From positions 62,001-126,000 of the forward strand of contig JABFGF010000006.1 of the NCBI GenBank assembly GCA_013112635.1: a stretch of 64,000 bases of DNA, in the 5' to 3' direction. The position numbers and the translations under genes are program-made. The notes beneath the pieces are model-generated. The model searched no databases and was not told where the DNA came from. It was given only the letters and a program-made list of their open reading frames with translations. This stretch comes from Calditrichota bacterium. Lineage in GTDB: Bacteria > Calditrichota > Calditrichia > Calditrichales > J004. Shown here one piece after another: positions 35,163 through 43,019 of the stretch. How positions within the stretch are numbered: position 1 is the first letter of the stretch; each line of letters starts with the position of its first letter.

Positions 35163-38100
35163 ATGGTACGAAAAAAATTAGAAGGTAAAGTAAGTCTTTT
35201 ACCAAAGCTATCTTTAACAAGGCCAATTACAGTTTTAATGTCCTTAACAGCGCTAATGGTTGTTGGCTATATTGCTTATAGTTCCATTTCCGTTGCCTTG
35301 ATGCCAACCGGTTTTACACCTCCTTTCCTCGGAGTCTGGACACCTTACCCAAATGCCAATCCTGAAGAAGTTGAGCAGTTAATTGCCCGTCCTTTAGAAG
35401 AGGTGGTTCGTACAATAAAAGGTGTTAAAACTGTAAATACATATAGTCATTCAAATGGTTGTTGGACTTTCTTGCGATTCAACCAAAGCGCAGATATGGA
35501 TCTTGCTTATAGTCAGCTAAGAGATCGGGTGGATCGTGTAAGGCCCGACCTTCCGGATGATATCGAACGGCTATATATTCGCAAATGGAATAACGATGAT
35601 GACCCTATTATGTGGATTGCTCTTATTCCGGATGAACCCATTGAAGATCCTTATTATTTTACAGAAATGCTTATCAAAAAACCTTTAGAGCGGGTTGATG
35701 GTGTTGCTAATGTGGAAATATGGGGTGCCGATGAAAAATCAATCCAGATTTATATAAAACAAGATGCTGTAAAAAGTTTTAAGATAAACCTATATGAAGT
35801 TATAAACACACTTCGCAGCGATAATTTTGCTATTTCTTCGGGAGATGTGCGCGATGGCGGGCACAAGATTTTTGTCCGTTCTGTTGGGAAATTTCGCAGC
35901 CTGGAAGAGATAAAAAATATCCCCATTAAAGGAGCAAATGTTCACCTTAAAGACATAGCGGATGTTGTTTATGATGTTCCTGAAAAAAGCTGGGTACAGC
36001 AAATTGATGGCAAGTCTGCAATTCAGATTGGAGTATTTAAAGAATCAATGGCCAATACTGTAGATTTGTGTACTGCCGTTGAAGATATGTTTCATAAAGA
36101 GTTTAAAAAAGATCCAAGATTAGCAGGGTTTAAAACAGAAATTTTGTTTAACCAGGGCCAGTTTATTCTTGAATCGATTGACAATTTAAAAAATGCCGGT
36201 ATTTGGGGCGGTATGTTTGCTTTCCTCGTACTTTACTTCTTTTTACGTCGCTTTAGAATGACTTTGATTCTGAATCTGGCAATTCCGCTTTCCCTGCTTT
36301 TTAGTCTTACTGTTCTATATTTTATGGGCTGGACTTTAAACCTGATAACCATGATGGGCTTAATGATATCTGTTGGAATGGTGGTGGATAACTCAATTGT
36401 TGTTCTGGAAAATATTTACCGTAAACGCAGTGAGGGAAAAAGCACATTAAAAGCTGCAGCAGAAGGCACAAGCGAAGTTTCCCTGGCCGTTACAATGGCA
36501 ACATTTACAACAATTGTTGTGTTTCTTCCTATGATTTTAATGAGTGGTGATGCAGGTTTTAAATTTTATATGCTGCGTATCGGCGTTCCTGTAATGATTT
36601 CGTTGGTGGCATCTTTAATTGTTGCCATGATTTTTATCCCTTTGGCAGCAACTCGAGTCGTTTCGAAAAGAGAAGTAAAAGAGCCGCCCGTTATCACAAA
36701 AATAAATGCCTATTACAACAAAACCCTTAGCTGGAGTATTGCCCATCGTCTGGAAACATTTATTGTATTGATGCTTTTCATTTTTTCTTTGAGCTACGCC
36801 ATGAACAATGTTGCTCAAACAGATGATATGGATGGCAACATAAATGATTTTCGCCTCTTTTTAGATTTACCGGACAACTATAGCCTTGATGATGCCAAAA
36901 GAGTAGTGACCATGGTTGAAGATACAATCCGCGCAAAATCAGATCGCTATAATATCAGAACAATTGATTCGCGTTTCCGACATAACAGGGGAAGACTAAA
37001 CGTGTTTTTAATGCCGGAACCATCTTTGAGCTGGTATGATGTAATCTATAATTCCGCTGAAGAATTATTTGGTATGGCGGATACAACCATTATGTCTCGT
37101 ACAGAAGTTGTAGAGGATGTTAAAAAAAGAATTCCGGAATTACCTGGAGTAAAAGTACGCACATCTTGGCGTAGAAGCGGTGGAAACGATGAAGCATCCA
37201 TTACACTGAATCTTTTTGGTGATGATACTAAAAGGCTTGCTTCTTTATCTGAGGAGGTTGAACGCCGTTTAAAGTCAATTCCGGAAATAATAAGTATTGA
37301 GACAGATAGGGAACAAGGCGAAGATGAAATACAATTGGTTATAAAGAGGGAACAGGCTCAGAAATATGGTGTAAGTCCACGTACAATTTCTGGTACGGTT
37401 ATGTATACTTTGCGTGGGATTCAATTGCCTAAGTTCCAGACGGATGACCGCGAAATTGATATGCTGATCCAGTTGCAGGAAGAAGACAGGCAAAACCTGG
37501 AACAATTAAGAAATATAACTTTCTTCTCAACCAATGGCCGGGAGATACCATTGGAAGCAGTTGCATCTATTAAAGTGAAAAAAGGTTTTGGTGAAATTCA
37601 ACGAGAAAATGGTAAAACTTTTCTTGCTATCAAAGCTAACTCCACGGCAGAAAATATTGGAATGATCCATGGGAAAATTGATAAAGCAATGGTTGGATTC
37701 TCAATGCCATATGGCTACTCTTGGTCAAAAGGGCAAAGGTTTAATCGCATAAATGAACGTAATGACAGCCAGATGTTTGGTATAATTTTATCAATTACTT
37801 TTGTTTTTCTTTTAATGGGCATTCTATTTGAATCCTTTGTTCTACCGCTTTCAGTATTAATGGCAATCCCATTTTCATTTGTTGGGGCTTATTGGATGTT
37901 GTTAATAACCGGAACGCCATTTGATACTATGAGTGGGATAGGTCTGATTATTTTGATTGGAGTAGTTGTTAATAATGCTATTGTATTAATTGATCTTGTT
38001 AACAGATTACGGCTGGAAGGATATTCTCGAAGAGATGCTTTAGTAGAAGCGGGAAGAAAACGATTCCGCCCGATTTTGATGACAGCATTTACAACAATAG

Positions 38101-38333
38101 GTGGATTGATTCCTATGGCTTTGGGTAATGCCAAAATGATTGGGATTTCTTATAAACCTTTAGGGCTGACTATTGTTGGTGGAATGATGTTCTCAACATT
38201 GGTTTCGCTGATTGCCGTTCCTTGGGCTTATATGTTATTTGATGATATGCGCAATTATTTTAAACGTATGGTTGGCGGGATTTTAATTCGCAAAAATAAA
38301 CAAGTTGATGAAGAAACTGTGCCAACTGTATAA
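35163..38333 (+). CDS. RND efflux permease, second pump subunit
   Basis: A second AcrB-family pump of normal length (1056 residues). It has TM1 SLTRPITVLMSLTALMVVG-like sequence, the porter motif YPNANPEEVEQLIARPLEEV, the TM4 region MMGLMISVGMVVDNSIVVLEN and the C-terminal GIGLIILIGVVVNNAIVLIDL and RFRPILMTAFTTIGGLIPMA. It lacks the insertions of its neighbour. Two different RND genes behind one adaptor resemble MdtBC-type systems, in which two pump proteins form one heterotrimer; that is inference. AAGGA lies before the ATG. A 58-bp spacer separates it from the first pump, and a hairpin terminator follows. Confidence 0.94.
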   Translation: MVRKKLEGKVSLLPKLSLTRPITVLMSLTALMVVGYIAYSSISVALMPTGFTPPFLGVWTPYPNANPEEVEQLIARPLEEVVRTIKGVKTVNTYSHSNGCWTFLRFNQSADMDLAYSQLRDRVDRVRPDLPDDIERLYIRKWNNDDDPIMWIALIPDEPIEDPYYFTEMLIKKPLERVDGVANVEIWGADEKSIQIYIKQDAVKSFKINLYEVINTLRSDNFAISSGDVRDGGHKIFVRSVGKFRSLEEIKNIPIKGANVHLKDIADVVYDVPEKSWVQQIDGKSAIQIGVFKESMANTVDLCTAVEDMFHKEFKKDPRLAGFKTEILFNQGQFILESIDNLKNAGIWGGMFAFLVLYFFLRRFRMTLILNLAIPLSLLFSLTVLYFMGWTLNLITMMGLMISVGMVVDNSIVVLENIYRKRSEGKSTLKAAAEGTSEVSLAVTMATFTTIVVFLPMILMSGDAGFKFYMLRIGVPVMISLVASLIVAMIFIPLAATRVVSKREVKEPPVITKINAYYNKTLSWSIAHRLETFIVLMLFIFSLSYAMNNVAQTDDMDGNINDFRLFLDLPDNYSLDDAKRVVTMVEDTIRAKSDRYNIRTIDSRFRHNRGRLNVFLMPEPSLSWYDVIYNSAEELFGMADTTIMSRTEVVEDVKKRIPELPGVKVRTSWRRSGGNDEASITLNLFGDDTKRLASLSEEVERRLKSIPEIISIETDREQGEDEIQLVIKREQAQKYGVSPRTISGTVMYTLRGIQLPKFQTDDREIDMLIQLQEEDRQNLEQLRNITFFSTNGREIPLEAVASIKVKKGFGEIQRENGKTFLAIKANSTAENIGMIHGKIDKAMVGFSMPYGYSWSKGQRFNRINERNDSQMFGIILSITFVFLLMGILFESFVLPLSVLMAIPFSFVGAYWMLLITGTPFDTMSGIGLIILIGVVVNNAIVLIDLVNRLRLEGYSRRDALVEAGRKRFRPILMTAFTTIGGLIPMALGNAKMIGISYKPLGLTIVGGMMFSTLVSLIAVPWAYMLFDDMRNYFKRMVGGILIRKNKQVDEETVPTV

Positions 38334-38350
38334 AAGAAAATATCAAAAAA

Positions 38351-38379
38351 AAATCAGGTTCTTGTAAGGAACCTGATTT
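38351..38379. terminator. Bidirectional hairpin terminator after the efflux operon
   Basis: An 11-bp perfect stem, AAATCAGGTTC and GAACCTGATTT, with a 7-nt loop and A-rich flank on one side and T/A-rich flank on the other. It sits between the convergent pump gene and the SWIM gene and can end transcription of both. Confidence 0.82.
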
Positions 38380-38397
38380 AATAAGCGAAAAGTAATA

Positions 38398-38772
38398 CTA
38401 AAAAAACTTGTTTTTCACCTGGGAAAAAAGATATAAAGCTTGGTTTTTAAGTTTAAACATCTTTATTTGTTTATCCGGAATTGTAAGTTGAGCTGCTTGT
38501 TCCGGAACTTTCATTAGGGCCAGTTTAACTGCAACCTGGTGTTTACAATATCCCTTAGATTTATAAGGGCAACTGCAAAAAGCCTCATATTCGTTATCTT
38601 TAATCTCCAAAAAAACCTTGTAGCTTTTATTACCTGTAACAATTGCTTCAACAAATCTATTGTTCGTTATTTTAAAATCATTAACATGACCTGCACGAAA
38701 ATATATTTTTCCTCTTTCGAGATTAGAACTGGTCGTTTGTGTTTCAATCTTATCTAATGTTAGTGTAGTCAT
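38398..38772 (-). CDS. Small SWIM zinc-finger protein
   Basis: A 124-residue protein with a SWIM zinc-binding motif, CxCx(n)CxH, seen as FCSCPYKSKGYCKHQVAVKLAL (split here as FCSCPYKSKG and YCKHQVAVKLAL) near residues 65-87. The upstream GKIYFRAGHVNDF segment is also typical of the SWIM family (AxxYYxxGxV). SWIM domains bind DNA or protein; larger members belong to SWI2/SNF2 helicases and MuDR transposases, but this one has no other domain. The C-terminal 35 residues are not recognised. It is a single gene between the efflux terminator and the homoaconitase gene; the function is unknown. Confidence 0.8.
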   Translation of the reverse strand: MTTLTLDKIETQTTSSNLERGKIYFRAGHVNDFKITNNRFVEAIVTGNKSYKVFLEIKDNEYEAFCSCPYKSKGYCKHQVAVKLALMKVPEQAAQLTIPDKQIKMFKLKNQALYLFSQVKNKFF

Positions 38773-38859
38773 TTAAATCCACAGATAGTAATTAATATTA
38801 ACATCGGGACATGTAAATTTCATTTAATCAAACACAATTAATTTGAAGAAAACTGGTCA

Positions 38860-40788
38860 CTATAGTGATTTTTTAACCCAATTCTCAAGCCCATCTTCTA
38901 AAATCAATTCCTGTGCGATAGGACCTAATGCGTTAAAGGAATATTGTTTACCGGCATAAGCGATTTCACTTTGTTTCATGGAAACAGATATTTCATTCTC
39001 CAGCGCCTTAGTTAAAAAAGAATTCCCATATTTTGAATAAAGGTCTTTTATAAGCTCGGGGCATTCTACCAAAATAAAACCATTATTTATGGCATTTCGT
39101 TTATATGTTTCGCTAAAAGAGCCGGCGATAACCATTTGAATCCCAAAATGTTTTAATGCTGTTGCAGCCTGTTCACGTGAGCTTCCGGTACCAAAATTAA
39201 AACCGGAGAGAATTAGGTCTCCTTTTTTTGCAATCTTCTGAAAATCAGGATCATAATTTTCCATGGCAACTTCAGCCATCATCTCAGGAGTTAAATCTTC
39301 GCGATAGGTATATTTGCCTGGATAAATTCCATCGGTATTAATATTATCGCTTGGGCAGAACAGGGCGCGTCCCATAAATAATTCAGGGAAGCCATCAAGA
39401 ATTTGTACAGCAGCTTTATCCGATGTTTTATCGTTTTCACTGATTGCAGCATCAATTTTTATATCAACAAAAGAATTGGGCTCGCTAATGGTTCCTGCAA
39501 TTGCAGAAGCAGCTACCACAGCCGGAGAAGCTAAATAGGCCTGAGCAGTTGGATGTCCCATTCGTCCTTTAAAATTTCGGTTAGTGGCTGAAATGCCAAC
39601 TTCTCCTTCTTCTAAAAGTCCTTTTCCCAAACCAATACAAGGGCCACAACCCGGAGGCAAAGGAATGGCGCCACAATCGAGTAAAGTTTGCCAATCATTA
39701 CGCTGTTCGCTAAATGCTTGAACTTCATTGGATGCCGCAGCAATATAAAACTCAACGCCATCGGCTACTTTTTTACCTTTTACAATCTCAGCTGCCTGTG
39801 CTAAATCTTCAACACGGCTGTTTACGCATGATACGAGATATGCTTTTTGGATTCCTATTTCTTCTTTGGCAATATCTGAAACGGACACCATTTTTTTAAC
39901 TGAATTTGGACCGGACACATGCGGAACAACGGTTGCCAAATCAAGTGTGATTTCACTTTGATAAAATGCATCCTCATCAGCAACAGGTGCGGATTCCTGT
40001 AATTTCTTTATTGATTCATCATTAATCCGGAGATGGCTTTTATCTTTGTTTAAAAGATTATTCCTGTTTTGAAGCCATTTAATAGTTACTTCATCAATTG
40101 GGAAAACGGCAGCCAATGCACCCCACTCAGTACTCATGTTGGCAATAGTCAAACGTTGATCCACAGATAAGTCTTTAACCCCTTCTCCGCTAAACTCCAG
40201 AGCATGGTTTAAAACTTCATCATTGTTAAAAAATCCGGCTAAAGTAATAATAACATCTTTCCCGGTTACCCCTTTTTGCAAATGGCCGGTTAAAGTAACT
40301 TTTGCCACTTTGGGAATTTGCCACCAGGTTTTTCCTGTTGCCCAAACAGCTGCTGCATCGCTACGGACAATTGGCGTTCCCAGGCAACCCAAGCCGCCAT
40401 ACATGTTGGAATGGCTGTCCGAGGCCACCACAAATGATCCTGGCCAGGCATAACCTTCCTCGCACATAACCTGGTGCCCGATGCCGCGCCCCGCAGGATA
40501 AAAGTCAATATTCATATCATCAGCAAAACGTTCAATATTTTTATATTTAGTTAGATTTTTTTCGCTGGTGTCCTGCACATTGTGGTCGAGGGTAAAAACT
40601 ATCTGTCGGGGATTAGCGACTTTTTTTGCACCGATATTTTTAAACTTTGGAATTACAGCCGCACTATTATCGTGGGTCATTACATGTGCCGGTTGGATGG
40701 TAACAAACTCACCGGATTTAACTTTTTGCCCGGCGGATAAATTTAGGCAATATTTTTGGGTAATTTTTTCGATTAAATTTTGTGCCAT
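38860..40788 (-). CDS. Homoaconitase (Lys4-type), aconitase superfamily
   Basis: An aconitase-superfamily [4Fe-4S] hydro-lyase in which large and small domains are in one chain of 642 residues. The stretch running from SDSHSNMYGGLGCLGTP through WATGKTWWQIPKVAKV to KGVTGKDVIITLAG resembles fungal homoaconitase Lys4 more than AcnA, AcnB or LeuC. Cluster ligands are the Cys in VSCVNSRVEDL and the two in PPGCGPCIGLG. The swivel domain has SGFNFGTGSSREQAATAL. Homoaconitase acts on homocitrate/homoaconitate in the alpha-aminoadipate route to lysine or related 2-oxoacid elongation. No homocitrate synthase or homoisocitrate dehydrogenase is in the window, so plain aconitase activity remains possible. 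AGGA precedes the ATG; it is divergent from mvaD across 92 bp. Confidence 0.82.
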   Translation of the reverse strand: MAQNLIEKITQKYCLNLSAGQKVKSGEFVTIQPAHVMTHDNSAAVIPKFKNIGAKKVANPRQIVFTLDHNVQDTSEKNLTKYKNIERFADDMNIDFYPAGRGIGHQVMCEEGYAWPGSFVVASDSHSNMYGGLGCLGTPIVRSDAAAVWATGKTWWQIPKVAKVTLTGHLQKGVTGKDVIITLAGFFNNDEVLNHALEFSGEGVKDLSVDQRLTIANMSTEWGALAAVFPIDEVTIKWLQNRNNLLNKDKSHLRINDESIKKLQESAPVADEDAFYQSEITLDLATVVPHVSGPNSVKKMVSVSDIAKEEIGIQKAYLVSCVNSRVEDLAQAAEIVKGKKVADGVEFYIAAASNEVQAFSEQRNDWQTLLDCGAIPLPPGCGPCIGLGKGLLEEGEVGISATNRNFKGRMGHPTAQAYLASPAVVAASAIAGTISEPNSFVDIKIDAAISENDKTSDKAAVQILDGFPELFMGRALFCPSDNINTDGIYPGKYTYREDLTPEMMAEVAMENYDPDFQKIAKKGDLILSGFNFGTGSSREQAATALKHFGIQMVIAGSFSETYKRNAINNGFILVECPELIKDLYSKYGNSFLTKALENEISVSMKQSEIAYAGKQYSFNALGPIAQELILEDGLENWVKKSL

Positions 40789-40880
40789 TTTAATTTCCTG
40801 TTTTGATGATTCCGAAATTTTTGGGTTTTGTAATTTAATCTATTGCGACTTAAATTCCCACTTTTAAGCAAGGAAAATTG

Positions 40881-41876
40881 ATGAAAAAAGTTAAAGCAAA
40901 AGCACATTCTAATATCGCATTGGTAAAATACTGGGGAAAGAGAAATATTCCGTTAAATCTTCCTGCAGTGGCTTCAATTTCAATAACGTTGGATACTTTG
41001 TTTACTGAAACCCTGCTTATGTTTGATCCGGAATTAGAAAAAGATACGCTTGTATTAAACAAAACCCTGGCATCTGAAAAAGACACAAAACGCATGTCAA
41101 AGTTTTTGGATTTGATTCGGTCAGAATCCAATGAAAAAAATTATGCCTATGTGGAAAGTGAAAATAATTTTCCAACATCCGCCGGTCTTGCTTCATCGGC
41201 TTCCTCATTTGCCTGTTTAACGATGGCTGCGGCAAACGCAGCTAATTTGGATATTTCAAAGAGCAGACTGTCGGAATTTGCCCGCTTGGGTTCGGGTTCT
41301 GCTGCACGTTCTATTTTTGGTGGATTTGTTGAAATGGATCTTGGAAAAAAAGAAGATGGAAGCGACTCAATAGCACATCAGATTTTTCCTAAAGAACATT
41401 GGGATTTGAGCGTTCTCATTGCAATCACATCGGAAAAAAAGAAAAAAACCGGGTCAACAGAAGGCATGGAAGCATCCCGGTTAACATCACCATTTTATCA
41501 ACCCTGGATCGATTCATCTACAAAAGATATGAACGAAATGCGTGATGCAATCACACAAAAAGATTTTGAAAAAGTGGCTGAAGTTTCTGAGTTCAGTTGC
41601 CTAAAAATGCATGCTTTAGCTTTGGCTACAAATCCGGGATTGATTTACTGGAATGGCGCAACAGTAGATGCAATGCACTATGTCCGTGAAATGCGGGAGT
41701 CGGGTATTCCGGTTTTCTTTACCATCGATGCGGGGCCTCAGGTAAAAGCAATCTGTCCAACAAAATATGCAGGACAAGTGAAACAGAAATTAGAGCAGCT
41801 ACCGGATGTTATCCGCGTTATAAAAACTGGTCTTGGCGGAGATGCAATAATCCTGGAGGAAAAGGTTGTTAGTTGA
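40881..41876 (+). CDS. mvaD: Diphosphomevalonate decarboxylase
   Basis: This GHMP-family enzyme turns mevalonate 5-diphosphate into isopentenyl diphosphate with ATP, releasing CO2 and phosphate. Hallmarks are KAHSNIALVKYWGKRN at the N-terminus, the ATP-loop FPTSAGLASSASSFACL, and GSGSAARSIFGGFVEM. The Asp in IDAGPQVKAIC corresponds to the catalytic Asp region. Length (331 residues) is normal. ATG 40881 is used because AAGGA lies six bases before it; an in-frame TTG sits one codon earlier. The stop codon overlaps the start of the phosphomevalonate kinase gene, so they are translationally coupled. It opens the mevalonate cluster. Confidence 0.97.
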   Translation: MKKVKAKAHSNIALVKYWGKRNIPLNLPAVASISITLDTLFTETLLMFDPELEKDTLVLNKTLASEKDTKRMSKFLDLIRSESNEKNYAYVESENNFPTSAGLASSASSFACLTMAAANAANLDISKSRLSEFARLGSGSAARSIFGGFVEMDLGKKEDGSDSIAHQIFPKEHWDLSVLIAITSEKKKKTGSTEGMEASRLTSPFYQPWIDSSTKDMNEMRDAITQKDFEKVAEVSEFSCLKMHALALATNPGLIYWNGATVDAMHYVREMRESGIPVFFTIDAGPQVKAICPTKYAGQVKQKLEQLPDVIRVIKTGLGGDAIILEEKVVS

Positions 41877-42927
41877 AACCCAGGCTCCAGGTAAACTGAT
41901 TTTGATCGGCGAGTATGTTGTGCTGGAAGGTGCTCCATCCCTTGTGTGTGCGGTTGATCGATATGCAAAAGTGAAAATTTCTGAAAGTGAAACAGAATAT
42001 TACCTGGTAAGTGCGCCATCCATCGATATAGAGAATGTACCATTTTCAATAACCTCAAACGGGTTGATTTTATTTGAAAATTCCGTGGATATGCTCACGC
42101 GTAAAAAGCTGTCTTTTTTTAAAACCACATTTGAATATGCATGGCAGTATTGTAAATCGTGCCGAATTACATTTAATCCTTTTAAAATTGTAATCGACAC
42201 GGATGCCTTTTATTCTGCTGAGTTAAACACAAAACTGGGTTTTGGCTCCAGCGCAGCTTTAACCGTCGCTCTTGTAAAGGCTCTATTTAAATTGTCTGGC
42301 AAATCGCCTGATGATTTAGAAGAACTGAACAAAATTTTTAGATTATCTTTGGCGGCACATAAAAAAGCTCAAGGTGGTTTAGGAAGCGGGATTGATATAG
42401 CGGCCAGTTCAATGGGCGGAGTTTTGGAATACCGCGTTGGGATTAATAACCGTGCTGAACAGCTTTTGCCTGAAAAAGTAAAGGTTTGGGAAAAATTAAA
42501 AATGCTGGTTGTTTTTACGGGCAGTTCTGAATCGACACGAAAAATGGTTGCCGGTGTTGGCCAGCTTAAAAAAGAAAAGCCCGAGATTTACAAACAACTC
42601 ATGTCCGATTTGGAAACTTCATCAGTAAATGGTTGCAAAGCTTACAAAAAAAATGATATATCTCTGTTTTTTAAAGAGATAAAAAATTATAATGATCTAA
42701 TGTCTTCATTGGGTGAAAAAAGTGGAATGCCGATAATTTCACCTGTTCATCAAAAAATTTCTGAGGTTGTTGTCCAAAGCGGTGGGGTTTACAAGCCAAG
42801 TGGGGCCGGTAGCGGTGATATTGGGATTGCTTTTGCTGAAAACGCAGAACAAATTATTGTTGTTAAGAAAGCAATTGAAAAATCTGGTTTTACCTGGCTT
42901 GATGTGAAAATTGCTTCAGAACACTAA
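41866..42927 (+). CDS. Phosphomevalonate kinase (GHMP family)
   Basis: The GHMP kinase fold is shown by motif 1 APGKLILIGEYVVLEGAPS at the N-terminus, motif 2 (ATP loop) LGFGSSAALTVALVKAL near residue 125, an AHKKAQGGLGSGIDIAASSMGG segment (written here as AHKKAQGGLGSG and IDIAASSMGG), and motif 3 KPSGAGSGDIGIAFA near residue 310. The surrounding genes supply mevalonate kinase and diphosphomevalonate decarboxylase, so this member fills the missing middle step, mevalonate 5-phosphate to mevalonate 5-diphosphate. The start is TTG 41866 with GGAGG six bases upstream, overlapping mvaD by 11 bp. Galactokinase or homoserine kinase activity is unlikely given the context. A gap of 92 bp follows before the HMGR fusion. 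Confidence 0.92.
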   Translation: MLVETQAPGKLILIGEYVVLEGAPSLVCAVDRYAKVKISESETEYYLVSAPSIDIENVPFSITSNGLILFENSVDMLTRKKLSFFKTTFEYAWQYCKSCRITFNPFKIVIDTDAFYSAELNTKLGFGSSAALTVALVKALFKLSGKSPDDLEELNKIFRLSLAAHKKAQGGLGSGIDIAASSMGGVLEYRVGINNRAEQLLPEKVKVWEKLKMLVVFTGSSESTRKMVAGVGQLKKEKPEIYKQLMSDLETSSVNGCKAYKKNDISLFFKEIKNYNDLMSSLGEKSGMPIISPVHQKISEVVVQSGGVYKPSGAGSGDIGIAFAENAEQIIVVKKAIEKSGFTWLDVKIASEH

Positions 42928-43019
42928 TTTGATAAGAAACTTAAGAATATATTAAATTACCCAAGATGACTGAGAGAATACTTTCAGCTTACTTCAAGAT
43001 TCTAAAAAGATAATACTTT

